DNA of 64,000 bases from an uncultured Oscillospiraceae bacterium (GTDB lineage: Bacteria > Bacillota > Clostridia > Oscillospirales > Oscillospiraceae), in assembly GCA_910577525.1 (NCBI GenBank), contig CAJTLI010000002.1, positions 1-64,000 of the forward strand, read 5' to 3'. The notes beneath the pieces were generated by a model. The model worked only from the letters and a program-made list of their open reading frames with translations. It was not told the origin of the DNA and ran no database searches. This document shows positions 1 to 8,598 of this stretch, piece by piece (the first letter of the stretch is position 1; every line of letters starts with the position of its first letter). The position numbers were made by a program, and so were the translations under genes.

Positions 1-52
1 AAAAACTACAAAATTTCTTCGGCGTTTTCTTACAATTTCAGATTGGCGTTGA

Positions 53-727
53 CACGGCACAACACAGATTTTCTCCGGGCTGGTAAAGTGCGCTGATTGC
101 GGTTGGTCGCTGGCCTACGGGATGAACAAGCAGAACAAAAAGCCGTATGGCTACTATCATTGTAGCAAAAACGGTCAGGGCCTCCGTCAATGTTCCATGC
201 ACTACGTTCGCTATGATGTGCTGTATAGCTTCGTCCTCTCCCGTCTGCAATACTGGATTAACGCCGTCCATCAGGACGAGCAAGCCATATTGGAGCGGCT
301 TTCCAAGTCCAATGTCACAGAGCAAGCCGCCGCAACCAAGCGGGCCACGCAGGAAAAGAAGCGTGCGGAAAAGCGGCTGAATGAGCTTGACAACCTGTTA
401 GCCAAGATTTACGAGGACAGGCTAAATGAGAAAATCACAGAACGGAATTTCTCCATGTTGTCCCAAAAGTACCAGCAGGAGCAGGGAGAACTTGAAACGA
501 GGATTGAGGCGTTGACGGCCCAGCTTGCCAGTACTAAAGAGCAGGAGGACGGTGTAAATAAGTGGATTGATTTAATCAAGCAGTTTTCCAGCCCTACGGA
601 ATTGACCGCCGAAATGCTGAATACTCTGATTGAAAAAATCCTTGTCCACGAGGCCACCAAGGACGCAGACGGCAACAGGACGCAGGAAATCGAGATTGTT
701 TACCGCTTTGTTGGCAAGATTGATTAG
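53..727 (+). pseudogene. 3' fragment of a large serine recombinase (mobile-element relic)
   Basis: Only the C-terminal half of a large serine recombinase (TndX/Tn4451-like) is present. It begins with a recombinase zinc beta-ribbon (FSGLVKCADCGWSLAYG, then a YYHC...C pair), continues through a long Lys/Glu-rich coiled coil, and ends in a DUF4368-like tail (NTLIEKILVHE, IEIVYRFVGKID). The frame is closed by a TGA at 50-52 directly before the conserved part, and bases 1-49 do not read as recombinase in any forward frame. The N-terminal resolvase catalytic domain, about 300 residues with the nucleophilic Ser, is therefore missing or lies outside the window in a broken form. GC is visibly lower than in the genes that follow. 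Such genes usually sit at one end of an integrative element. The first in-frame ATG is at 122, so an automatic annotation might call a 201-residue protein. Identification is firm; the reason for the break is inferred. Confidence 0.8.
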
Positions 728-760
728 TATCTTAAACTATGTTACTCCGGAGGAAACGAT

Positions 761-1951
761 ATGCTCACAAGCCATTTTCAGGAGCTTGAGCTGTCCCGGC
801 TCGGCTTCGGCGCCATGCGCCTTCCCCTGCTCCCCGGCCAGACCAGTCCTACCGCCATCGACACGGACCAGGTGGACGCCATGGTTGATTATGCCCTGGC
901 CCACGGCGTCAACTACTTCGACACCGCCTATCCCTACCACGGCGGGCTGTCCGAGCGTGTGATCGGCCGTTCCCTGGCCCGTCATCCCCGGGACAGCTGG
1001 TATCTGGCCAACAAATACCCCGGCCATCAGATTGCCAGCACCTATGATCCCGCCGCTATTTTTGAGGAGCAGCTCAAGAAATGCGGCGTGGACTATTTTG
1101 ATTTTTACCTCCTTCACAACGTATATGAAAACTCCATTCAGGTGTATCAAGACCCCAAATGGGGCATCCTGGACTACTTTGTGGAGCAGAAACGGCTGGG
1201 CCGCATCAGGCACCTGGGCTTTTCCTGCCATGGCGGCGTCAAACTTTTAGAGGAGTTTCTGGATTTCTGCGGGGATCAAATGGAGTTCTGCCAGATTCAG
1301 CTGAACTATCTGGACTGGACCCTTCAGAACGGACGGGAAAAATACAGCCTGCTCACCCGGCGGGGCGTTCCGGTCTGGGTGATGGAGCCTGTCCGCGGCG
1401 GCCGGCTGGCCAATCTCCCACAGTCCTCCCTGGAGGCTCTGCGCCGCCTCCGGCCGGATGAGGCCCCCGCGGCCTGGGCGCTGCGCTTTCTCCAGGGCCT
1501 GCCCAACGTGAAGATGATCCTCAGCGGCATGTCCAATCTGGAGCAGATGAAGCAAAATGTGGCCACTTTTTCCGGAGACGCCCCTCTGGCCGGGGAGGAG
1601 CGCTCCGCCCTGCTTGAGCTGGCGGAGCGCCTGAAAAACGCCATCCCCTGTACCGCCTGCCGCTACTGCTGCGACGGCTGCCCCATGGGCCTGGATATTC
1701 CCGCTATGATCGCCGCCTGCAACGAGGCCCGGTTCCAGCTCAGCAGCAATATCCGGATGCGGTTTGACGCCCTGCCGGAGGACAAACGGCCCTCCGCCTG
1801 CATTGCCTGCGGCAAATGCTCCCGCGCCTGCCCCCAGGGCATCGACGTTCCGGCGGCCCTGAAGGAACTGGTCCAGGCCATCGAAAAGATTCCCGATTGG
1901 GCTCAGGTGTGCAAGCAGCGGGATGAGGACGCCCGTCGCGCCAGAGGCTGA
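761..1951 (+). CDS. aldo/keto reductase with C-terminal 4Fe-4S ferredoxin domain
   Basis: This 396-residue protein joins an NAD(P)H-dependent aldo/keto reductase barrel (about residues 10-280) to a ferredoxin-like tail. The barrel opens with LGFGAMRLP and carries the expected catalytic residues: Asp54 and Tyr57 or Tyr59 in NYFDTAYPY, Lys85 in LANKYP, and a His in FSCHGG. The tail has two cysteine clusters, CTACRYCCDGCP near residue 297 and CIACGKCSRACP near 347, each a plausible 4Fe-4S site. The ATG at 761 follows a good GGAGG ribosome site. The family is common in anaerobes and may couple ferredoxin to carbonyl reduction, but the substrate is unknown. It lies just downstream of the recombinase relic but has the GC-rich composition of the chromosome, so it is probably the native gene flanking the insertion. 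Confidence 0.88.
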   Translation: MLTSHFQELELSRLGFGAMRLPLLPGQTSPTAIDTDQVDAMVDYALAHGVNYFDTAYPYHGGLSERVIGRSLARHPRDSWYLANKYPGHQIASTYDPAAIFEEQLKKCGVDYFDFYLLHNVYENSIQVYQDPKWGILDYFVEQKRLGRIRHLGFSCHGGVKLLEEFLDFCGDQMEFCQIQLNYLDWTLQNGREKYSLLTRRGVPVWVMEPVRGGRLANLPQSSLEALRRLRPDEAPAAWALRFLQGLPNVKMILSGMSNLEQMKQNVATFSGDAPLAGEERSALLELAERLKNAIPCTACRYCCDGCPMGLDIPAMIAACNEARFQLSSNIRMRFDALPEDKRPSACIACGKCSRACPQGIDVPAALKELVQAIEKIPDWAQVCKQRDEDARRARG

Positions 1952-2049
1952 TTCTCCCTCCGGCGCCCGATGCGGAACGCTTCGATGCGCCGCCCGCCTT
2001 CCTATATTTGTTAGTTTTACAAAAATACAAATTTTTTTCCTTAGAAATA

Positions 2050-2078
2050 ATGACAACCTCGCTTCATTGTGCTAAAAT
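2050..2078 (+). promoter_or_regulatory. sigma-A type promoter of the hybrid kinase gene
   Basis: ATGACA at 2050-2055 and TAAAAT at 2073-2078 are separated by exactly 17 bases, five of six matches each to the vegetative consensus. The site lies in an AT-rich gap and would give a leader of about 50 bases before the kinase start. Confidence 0.65.
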
Positions 2079-2137
2079 AATAAAATTCAGAGAGGGCGCG
2101 CCAATTTACCGGCGTTTGTGAAAAAGGGGAAATGACC

Positions 2138-4315
2138 ATGAGTGGACAGAACAGCGAGCACGATATGATCGAACAGATTCTGCGGATGTGCTGCCCGGCG
2201 AGCACGCAAACCGCCGGGCAGCACTCCCAAGCGGCCCAAGCCTTCATCCAGCTCATGGACGAAATGCCGGGGGGCTTTTTGCTCTATTACGCCGACCGGG
2301 GCGAAGAGATTATCTATGCCAACCAGAGCCTGCTTCGCATGTTCCAATGCGACACGATGGAGGAATTCCGCGCCCTCACCGGCAACTCCTTTCGGGGTCT
2401 GGTCCATCCGGACGACCTGGACGAGGTGGAGGAGAGCATCCGATCCCAGATCGAGGCCAGCCAGTATGATCTGGACTACGTGGAGTACCGTGTTCGCCGA
2501 AAGGACGGCTCCATCGGCTGGATTGAGGATTATGGTCATTTTGTTCACAGCGAGAGTGTGGGCGATGTGTTCTATGTTTTCTTGGGCGACGCCACCGTCA
2601 AGCACGAGCGGCTTTTACGGGAACGGGCCCTGCTCATCAACGAGGGGCGGGAGAAGGAGGAAAAGCTCCGCAGCCTCATTCAGCAGTACGATCAGGAGCG
2701 CAGCCTCATCAACCAGGAATATCTCCGCCAGCTGGAGGTCATCGAAGGACTCAGCATCAACTATGAATCCATCTGCTTTATCAGCCTGGACGAGGACATG
2801 GTCCTGCCTTACCGGCTCAGCCGCCGTACCTCTGCCCTGCTCTACGACCAGCTCTCCAACCGCTCCTACCGGCAGTTCATCCAGGGCTATGTGGATCTGT
2901 GGGTTCATCCTGAGGACCGGGAGCTGGTTATTCGGGCCGTCTCCCCCGACTATATCCGGGAAAAGCTTGCCGGAAGCCAGACCTATTACTTCAATTACCG
3001 CGTGCTGGTGGAGGGCGAGACCCAGTATCTTCAGCTCCGGGTGGTAAACGTGAGCCACGAAAGCGGGCGGTGTATGGCGGTGCTGGGCTGCCGCCGGGTT
3101 GACGAGGAAATTCAACAGCAGATGGAGCAGCAGGCCCTGCTGGCTGAGGCGCTGGATAAAGCCAATTCCGCCATCACCAGCAAGAATACGTTCCTCTCCA
3201 ATATGTCCCACGACATGCGCACCCCGCTGAACGCCATTTTCGGCTTTACCTCCCTGGCCAAGCTCAATCTGGGCAATCCAGAATTGGCCCGGTCCTATTT
3301 GGATAGGGTGGAGACCTCCGGGCGGCAGCTGCTCGACATGATCGACAAGGTGCTTCGGGCCTCTGCTCTGTCCCAGAAATCCGCCGGCGTGGACACCGTA
3401 GAATGCAACCTGCGGGAGACAGTGGAAAACATCTATGAATTTCTCTGCCCCCAGGCAGAGGAAAAGGATATCACCTTTACTCTGGACTGTTCCAAGCTGA
3501 CCCACACCATTGCCTACGCCGACCAGGAAAAGCTGAAGCAGCTCATTATGTACCTGGTCAACAATGCCGTTACCTACACCAATCCCGGCGGTCGGGTATC
3601 TATCTCCGCCGCCGAGGCGGAGGAACTTCCCAACGACTACGCGGTCTACCGCTTTGTGGTGGAGGACACGGGCATCGGCATCAGTCCGGATTTTCTGGAG
3701 AAAGTGTTCGAACCTTTCAGCCGCGAGAAAAACACCACCCTCAGCGGCGTCCACGGGATCGGGCTCGGTCTGGCCATTGTAAAAAATCTGGTGGACATGA
3801 TGGGCGGCACGCTGGATGTCAAGAGCGAGGTCAACGTGGGCAGTACCTTTACCGTCACCCTGGCCTTCCGGGTGCTGCCTGACCCAGACCGGCTCCAGGC
3901 CCCGATCTCCTCCAAAAAGACCGCCCAGCGCCTCCTGCTGGTTGAGGATAACGACATCAACCGGGAAATTGCCGAGGAGCTTTTGGGCAGGATGGGCTTT
4001 GACATTGACTCCGCTGAAAATGGGCAAATCGCTTTGGACAAGGTGACGGGCTCTCCGCCGGGGCGCTACGATCTCATTCTCATGGATCTTCAAATGCCGG
4101 TGATGGACGGCTGGCAGGCCGCCGCCGCCATCCGCGCCCTGCCCAACCCGGCGCTGTCTCAGCTGCCCATCGTGGCGCTGTCCGCCAACATGCTGGACAG
4201 CGACCAGCAGCGCTCCAGGGACTGCGGCATCAACGCCCACCTGCTCAAACCTATGGATCTGGCCCTGCTGGTATCCACCATTGAAGAGCTTACGGGGACG
4301 CGGTGCCCAGCCTAA
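2138..4315 (+). CDS. hybrid sensor histidine kinase with PAS domains and C-terminal receiver
   Basis: About 725 residues with no membrane segment, so a soluble sensor. A PAS domain (about residues 40-150, with LVHPDDLDEVEE) is followed by a coiled linker and a second PAS-like region (about 210-330). Next comes a HisKA dimerisation domain with the H-box SNMSHDMRTPLNAIF (phospho-acceptor His about 358). The ATPase domain has N-box NNAVTYTNPGG, G1 box VEDTGIGIS and G2 box GIGLGLAIVK. The receiver domain begins LLLVEDNDINRE, with acceptor Asp about 650 in LILMDLQMPVMDG and the conserved Lys in LLKPMD. ATG at 2132 is also in frame, but the AAAAGGGGA ribosome site is better spaced for 2138. It is convergent with the diguanylate cyclase response regulator at 4394-5311, a possible downstream partner. 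The signal is unknown. Confidence 0.9.
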   Translation: MSGQNSEHDMIEQILRMCCPASTQTAGQHSQAAQAFIQLMDEMPGGFLLYYADRGEEIIYANQSLLRMFQCDTMEEFRALTGNSFRGLVHPDDLDEVEESIRSQIEASQYDLDYVEYRVRRKDGSIGWIEDYGHFVHSESVGDVFYVFLGDATVKHERLLRERALLINEGREKEEKLRSLIQQYDQERSLINQEYLRQLEVIEGLSINYESICFISLDEDMVLPYRLSRRTSALLYDQLSNRSYRQFIQGYVDLWVHPEDRELVIRAVSPDYIREKLAGSQTYYFNYRVLVEGETQYLQLRVVNVSHESGRCMAVLGCRRVDEEIQQQMEQQALLAEALDKANSAITSKNTFLSNMSHDMRTPLNAIFGFTSLAKLNLGNPELARSYLDRVETSGRQLLDMIDKVLRASALSQKSAGVDTVECNLRETVENIYEFLCPQAEEKDITFTLDCSKLTHTIAYADQEKLKQLIMYLVNNAVTYTNPGGRVSISAAEAEELPNDYAVYRFVVEDTGIGISPDFLEKVFEPFSREKNTTLSGVHGIGLGLAIVKNLVDMMGGTLDVKSEVNVGSTFTVTLAFRVLPDPDRLQAPISSKKTAQRLLLVEDNDINREIAEELLGRMGFDIDSAENGQIALDKVTGSPPGRYDLILMDLQMPVMDGWQAAAAIRALPNPALSQLPIVALSANMLDSDQQRSRDCGINAHLLKPMDLALLVSTIEELTGTRCPA

Positions 4316-4322
4316 AAGCAGA

Positions 4323-4370
4323 GAAATATCCGCCCGGTCCGCTGAAAAAGCGGGCCGGGCGGATATTTTC
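4323..4370. terminator. bidirectional terminator between convergent genes
   Basis: A long stem (GAAATATCCGCCCGG paired with CCGGGCGGATATTTTC, extended by CCGCT/AGCGG around a GAAAA loop) lies between the kinase stop and the oppositely oriented cyclase stop. A/T-rich ends on both sides suit termination in both directions. Confidence 0.85.
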
Positions 4371-4393
4371 ATAGTATTTGGGAGATAACCCGG

Positions 4394-5311
4394 TCACTTC
4401 TCCCGCCACTGCTCCCCGTTCTGATTAGACCACACCACCATGTTCCGCCCAAACCGTTTGGCGTCGTACAGCATGGTGTCCGCCAGCTTAAGGCATGTGC
4501 CCAACTTGTCCCCCGTCTTAGGAACAACGGTGACTCCCCCCACACTGACCGTTACCCAAGGGCACACCGGAGAATTGTGCTGAATATGCAGATCCTCCAC
4601 CGCCTGGCGGACAGACTTCATAAATTCAAACGCGGATATGGCCTGACTCCCCATAAACACCGCCACAAACTCCTCGCCGCCGTACCGGGCAAACAGATCG
4701 GTGGAGCGCCGGAAGAAGGAAGCCACCCGCTGTGCCACCGACGCGATGACCCGATCCCCCGCCGGATGTCCAAAGGTGTCGTTGTACAGCTTGAACTTGT
4801 CGATGTCAAACATGCAGATGGAGAAGGGAAGCTCAAAACGCATTGCCTCCTGCCAACGGGCGGCACCCTCGTCCTCATACCGGCGCCTGTTGGCAACGCC
4901 GGAGAGTTCGTCCACCATGGCCTGCTCCATAAATTGCATCTGATAGCGATAGAGCTGGATGTGAGTGTTTACCCGGGCCCGGATAATCACTGGGTTGAAG
5001 GGCTTGGTAACATAGTCCACCGCCCCCAGCAGCAGCCCCTTTTCTTCATACTGAACGTCGGTCAGGCTGGTGAGCAGAATCACCGGGATATGCTGGGTCA
5101 GTTTGGTGGATTTCAGCTCCTCCAGCAGCTGAAATCCGTCCATTCCCGGCATCACCACATCCAGAAGAATCAGGGAGTACCCCCCCTCCTTAACCGCCGC
5201 AAGCCCCTCCTCCGCGGTATGGCGGGCCTCAACAATGTAATCGTTTTTCAGGATCGAGCACAAAAACCCGCTCTGTACCGGGCTGTCGTCGATCACCAGT
5301 ATTTTATCCAT
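4394..5311 (-). CDS. response regulator diguanylate cyclase (REC-GGDEF)
   Basis: 305 residues. An N-terminal receiver (1-120) has the acidic pair Asp8/Asp9, acceptor Asp51 in LILLDVVMPGMDGF and Lys103 in VTKPF. A GGDEF domain follows (about 135-300) with the active-site variant GGEEF at 211-215, so it should make cyclic di-GMP from two GTP. The inhibitory site RSTD (202-205) stands exactly five residues before GGEEF, as in PleD, so product feedback inhibition is expected. The architecture is PleD-like with one receiver. It lies 81 bases downstream of a PAS-domain gene on the same strand, probably in one operon, and converges on the hybrid kinase at 2138-4315, a plausible phosphodonor. No other cyclic di-GMP gene is visible in the window. 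Confidence 0.93.
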   Translation of the reverse strand: MDKILVIDDSPVQSGFLCSILKNDYIVEARHTAEEGLAAVKEGGYSLILLDVVMPGMDGFQLLEELKSTKLTQHIPVILLTSLTDVQYEEKGLLLGAVDYVTKPFNPVIIRARVNTHIQLYRYQMQFMEQAMVDELSGVANRRRYEDEGAARWQEAMRFELPFSICMFDIDKFKLYNDTFGHPAGDRVIASVAQRVASFFRRSTDLFARYGGEEFVAVFMGSQAISAFEFMKSVRQAVEDLHIQHNSPVCPWVTVSVGGVTVVPKTGDKLGTCLKLADTMLYDAKRFGRNMVVWSNQNGEQWREK

Positions 5312-5392
5312 GACTTTTCCCTCTCATCTGTTTTCCCATCCGGCGCACCGGCGGGACTATGCAAATTTTCAAGGCGCGTGGGCCAGTTTCGC

Positions 5393-5899
5393 TCAACCGG
5401 CCTTTCTTCCGCCTGTGATATCCTGGGCCACATAGACCGCCGTCTGGGGCGTGTCGTCCTCCCCTTTCCGTGCCAGCACCACCGAGGCCCGCACCCAAGT
5501 CCAGGAGTTGGGCGACACATCCAGTTCATCCGGTATCCTGCGGTACTCGATGGCCACACAGGGCTGCCACCAGCGCAGTTTTTTCTTGAGATTCTCCATA
5601 CTCATGACCTGTAGGTACTCTTCCCGGTCGTCCGGGTGAATAAAGTGGTTGGCATAGATCATCAGCGCGGCGGAACAGCTCACCTCATCGCCCAGCAGGT
5701 CCTCCACCCGGCGCAGCTGTGTGACAGGCCGGTAGGTGTCATGCTCAATATCCAGGTAATAAGTGGAGAAAAACAGACTGCTCAGCCCGCTGATAATGTA
5801 AGCCCAATCCTCCACCAGCTCCGAGCTGTACAATTTCGGTATGATCTCAGCGCCCCTCAGCTTTTCAAAATCGTTGCTGTCCAAATTGATCTCCTCCAA
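5393..5899 (-). CDS. PAS-domain protein, probable sensory partner of the diguanylate cyclase
   Basis: 168 residues with no membrane segment. The middle and C-terminal part reads as a PAS fold of the type common in Clostridia signalling proteins: an FIHPDDREEYLQVM motif, then a YRR...WVRASVVLAR strand pair, ending VYVAQDITG. In most relatives this module is followed directly by a GGDEF or kinase domain. Here it stops, and the response-regulator cyclase starts 81 bases later. The overlapping frame stays open from 5559 to 5293 through the junction, so a relict fusion or frameshift cannot be excluded, though the two products look individually complete. It probably senses a ligand and modulates the neighbouring cyclase or kinase; this is inference from context. 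Confidence 0.65.
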   Translation of the reverse strand: MEEINLDSNDFEKLRGAEIIPKLYSSELVEDWAYIISGLSSLFFSTYYLDIEHDTYRPVTQLRRVEDLLGDEVSCSAALMIYANHFIHPDDREEYLQVMSMENLKKKLRWWQPCVAIEYRRIPDELDVSPNSWTWVRASVVLARKGEDDTPQTAVYVAQDITGGRKAG

Positions 5900-5969
5900 A
5901 CGGTTCTATCAATATATGGTGGTCCAGGGCCATACTGGCTCCTAGGGCACAGTCTTCCATTTATATTCA

Positions 5970-5998
5970 TATTACCATAAAGGGCAGCGCAAATCAAT
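5970..5998 (-). promoter_or_regulatory. promoter for the PAS/diguanylate cyclase pair
   Basis: Read on the reverse strand, TTGATT (5993-5998) and TAATAT (5970-5975) are separated by 17 bases, an adequate sigma-A promoter about 70 bases before the PAS gene. Confidence 0.6.
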
Positions 5999-6174
5999 TA
6001 TAGAATTGCGGCACAAAAGAATATTTTTACATCGCCCATCCAGCATCTGACAAATCATGCCAAAAACAGGGGTTCTTCTCCAAAAAAAGGAACAGCCGGT
6101 ACGCGCCCGTCCCCCGAACGGCCCCCCTCCCCCGGCGGACTTCTCTACCAGCCGCCGGTTTTTTCAGCCACCCC

Positions 6175-6202
6175 TTGCAAAACGCGGAAAAAATGATATA
6201 CT
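6175..6202 (+). promoter_or_regulatory. promoter of asnS
   Basis: TTGCAA (6175-6180) and TATACT (6197-6202) with a 16-base spacer, about 37 bases before the asnS start. The short leader rules out an aminoacyl-tRNA-sensing T-box. Confidence 0.6.
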
Positions 6203-6238
6203 ATTCCTACTATCTTTTTTAGAATAGAGGGAACACAT

Positions 6239-7633
6239 ATGGAACGCATTACCATCGCTTCTGTCTTCGCCGACGGAGAACGCCTGGATGGCCGGACCGT
6301 CACCGTCATGGGCTGGGCCCGCACCATCCGGGACATGAAGACCTTCGGCTTCATCGAGCTCAACGACGGCTCCTGCTTCAAGAACCTCCAGATCGTTATG
6401 GACGCCAACGTACTGGACAATTATAAGGAGATCTCCGGCCAGAACGTGGGCGCGGCTCTCATCGTCACCGGTACGGTGGCGCTCACCCCTCAGGCCAAGC
6501 AGCCGCTGGAGGTGAAGGCCGTCTCCATCGCGGTGGAGGGCCCGTCCTCCCCGGAGTATCCCCTGCAAAAGAAGCGTCACAGCGTAGAGTATCTGCGCAC
6601 CATCCAGCACCTGCGCCCCCGGACCAACCTGTTCTCCGCCGCCTTCCGGGTCCGCTCCGTGGCCGCCCACGCCATCCACTGTTTTTTCCAGGACCGGGGC
6701 TTCGTCTATGTCCACACCCCCATCATCACCGCCAGCGACTGCGAGGGCGCGGGAGAGATGTTCCAGGTGACAACCCTGGACGTGGAAAACCCGCCCCGTC
6801 TGAAGAGCGGCGGCGTTGACTGGTCCAAGGACTTCTTCGGCAAGCGGGCCAACCTGACCGTGTCCGGCCAGCTCAACGCGGAGAACTTTGCCATGGCCTT
6901 TGGCAGCGTCTACACCTTCGGCCCTACCTTCCGGGCGGAGAACTCCAACACCCAGCGCCACGCCGCCGAGTTCTGGATGATCGAACCGGAGATGGCCTTT
7001 GCCGACCTGTCCGACGACATGGACGTGGCCGAGGCGATGATTAAATATATCATCAACTACGTGATGGAAAAGTGCCCCGACGAGATGGCCTTCTTCAACT
7101 CCTTCGTGGACAAGGGGCTGGTGGAGCGGCTCCAGCACGTGGCCTCCTCCGACTTCGGGCGCGTCACCTATACCGACGCCATCGAAATTCTCAAGAAGAA
7201 CAACGACAGCTTCGACTATAAGGTGGAGTGGGGGTGCGACCTCCAGACCGAGCACGAGCGTTACCTCACCGAGCAGGTGTTCCAAAAGCCGGTGTTCGTC
7301 ACCGACTACCCCAAGGACATCAAGGCCTTCTATATGCGCATGAACGACGACGGCAAGACCGTGGCCGCCGCCGACTGCCTGGTGCCCGGCATCGGCGAGA
7401 TCATCGGCGGCTCCCAGCGGGAGGAGCGCATCGACGTGCTGGAGGCGCGCATGAAGGAGCTGGGCCTCAAGCCGGAGGACTATTGGTGGTATCTGGACCT
7501 GCGGCGCTACGGCTCCTGCCGCCACGCCGGGTTCGGGCTGGGCTTCGAGCGGATGGTCATGTACCTGACGGGCGTGTCCAACATCCGGGACGTGGAGCTC
7601 CACCCCCGGACCGTAGGCAACGCGGAATTCTGA
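6239..7633 (+). CDS. asnS: asparaginyl-tRNA synthetase
   Basis: 464 residues, the usual length for class IIb AsnRS. The N-terminal OB-fold anticodon-binding domain (about 1-120, with VTVMGWARTIRDMKTFGFIELNDG) precedes a class II catalytic core. Motif 2 is seen as FRAENSNTQRHAAEFWMIEPE. Motif 3 is RYGSCRHAGFGLGFERMVMYLTG, with the class-invariant Gly-Phe-Gly-Leu-Gly-X-Glu-Arg. The final VRDVELHPR-type segment (NIRDVELHPRTVGNAEF) is typical of AsnRS rather than AspRS. It charges tRNA-Asn with asparagine in the cytoplasm. The ATG at 6239 follows a GAGGG ribosome site. Transcription starts at its own promoter and ends at the hairpin at 7642-7676, so the gene is monocistronic. Confidence 0.97.
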   Translation: MERITIASVFADGERLDGRTVTVMGWARTIRDMKTFGFIELNDGSCFKNLQIVMDANVLDNYKEISGQNVGAALIVTGTVALTPQAKQPLEVKAVSIAVEGPSSPEYPLQKKRHSVEYLRTIQHLRPRTNLFSAAFRVRSVAAHAIHCFFQDRGFVYVHTPIITASDCEGAGEMFQVTTLDVENPPRLKSGGVDWSKDFFGKRANLTVSGQLNAENFAMAFGSVYTFGPTFRAENSNTQRHAAEFWMIEPEMAFADLSDDMDVAEAMIKYIINYVMEKCPDEMAFFNSFVDKGLVERLQHVASSDFGRVTYTDAIEILKKNNDSFDYKVEWGCDLQTEHERYLTEQVFQKPVFVTDYPKDIKAFYMRMNDDGKTVAAADCLVPGIGEIIGGSQREERIDVLEARMKELGLKPEDYWWYLDLRRYGSCRHAGFGLGFERMVMYLTGVSNIRDVELHPRTVGNAEF

Positions 7634-7641
7634 CAGGATGG

Positions 7642-7676
7642 AAAATCCCTTCTGCGCAATGCGCAGAAGGGATTTT
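7642..7676. terminator. terminator after asnS
   Basis: Near-perfect palindrome with 17-base arms (AAAATCCCTTCTGCGCA and its complement), GC-rich core and A/T ends, between asnS and the convergent anti-sigma gene. It should act on both strands. Confidence 0.88.
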
Positions 7677-7680
7677 TGCT

Positions 7681-8598
7681 TTACTCCGCCGCCGTATATT
7701 CCAACAGGTTGGACAGGCTCAGGCTGTCCAGAACAGCGCGGATGCCTTCCAGCTCCATTTCTGTTCCGTGCAAGCTAAAGCTATTGCATCCGGCGGTAAA
7801 GCTCGCCCAAAAGACGGATTTTCCCGAATTGGACGTTCCAATCTTAATGAGCACTTCCACACCGTCGCTGGTCTGGTAAAGTTCGACATGGTCATAACCC
7901 TCCGTCATTTGGAAGGTGGTGTCGGCAAAGGGCCTGTCCCATTGACTGACCTGTACCGTAAAAGCGGCATCATCCTGGCCTCGGAACGCCCCACTACAAG
8001 AAAAATGTTCTTTCTGTCCCGAAATGAACTTCATATAGGCAGTTTGCGTATCGGGTACAGGAGTATAGTGTTCCTCCAGCCAGGAGGCGTCTATGGGCGT
8101 CCCGTCCCAGAGGCTGTTGAAGTCGGATATCGTCTCTCCCAAATACCTGTGCTCCAGGGTGCCCTCACGCTGGAATGTTCTCATTTTTGTCCACCCGTCC
8201 TCTTCCGTTCCCTCAACCTCTTCCAGCGGGGTATCTCCATAGGCGTTCCACCAATTCTCCAGGTCATCCGCCGAGGTCTTATATTCATACGCACCATCAT
8301 AACCGCCGCCGACAGCCACCGCCGCGGGCACATCGCCGTCCTCCTTGTCCGCCATCGCGCTTTCGACCACGTTCCACAGTTCATCCTTTTCGTTGATGAG
8401 GTGTGTTCTCGACTGCCACGCAATCACGTTGGCCGCAGCCGCCGTACCCAGCAGGGCCGCGCTCAGGCAGGCCGCAACCAATGCCCACCGCCATGCGGTG
8501 GTTTTCTTTCGTTTTTGCATCATTTCCGCCTCCTCAATAAGGTCCTCCCCGACCCCTGTAATGCCCCGGAACAGCTTTTCTGCCTTTTCGTCCTTCAT
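7681..8598 (-). CDS. membrane-anchored putative anti-sigma factor paired with the ECF sigma gene
   Basis: About 305 residues. The short cytoplasmic N-terminus (MKDEKAEKLFRGITGVGEDLIEEAE) is followed by a basic stretch and one membrane helix (WALVAACLSAALLGTAAAAN, about residues 40-59), leaving a large Glu/Asp-rich domain outside. This is the layout of single-pass anti-sigma proteins linked to ECF sigma factors in Oscillospiraceae. The ATG at 8598 overlaps the sigma stop codon (ATGA), so the two are translationally coupled; upstream in-frame starts would lie inside the sigma gene. I recognise no enzymatic motif in the outer domain, which may sense an envelope signal. The anti-sigma role is inferred from topology and coupling, not from a known fold. 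Confidence 0.7.
   Translation of the reverse strand: MKDEKAEKLFRGITGVGEDLIEEAEMMQKRKKTTAWRWALVAACLSAALLGTAAAANVIAWQSRTHLINEKDELWNVVESAMADKEDGDVPAAVAVGGGYDGAYEYKTSADDLENWWNAYGDTPLEEVEGTEEDGWTKMRTFQREGTLEHRYLGETISDFNSLWDGTPIDASWLEEHYTPVPDTQTAYMKFISGQKEHFSCSGAFRGQDDAAFTVQVSQWDRPFADTTFQMTEGYDHVELYQTSDGVEVLIKIGTSNSGKSVFWASFTAGCNSFSLHGTEMELEGIRAVLDSLSLSNLLEYTAAE

Larger units (their letters stand above)
5900..6238. other. 339-base intergenic region with divergent promoters
   Basis: This gap separates the divergent PAS gene and asnS. It holds the reverse promoter at 5970-5998 and the forward asnS promoter at 6175-6202. No open frame with a ribosome site and no T-box-like leader was seen; the asnS leader is only about 30 bases. 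Confidence 0.6.

Noticed and set aside
2615..4372. 585-codon open frame antisense to the hybrid kinase
   Set aside because: It is the mirror of a strongly coding, GC-rich frame. Its translation is Gly/His/Gln-rich with no domain, and the forward frame has full kinase motifs.
6100..6238. T-box leader before asnS
   Set aside because: The predicted leader is about 30 bases and has no T-box sequence or antiterminator.
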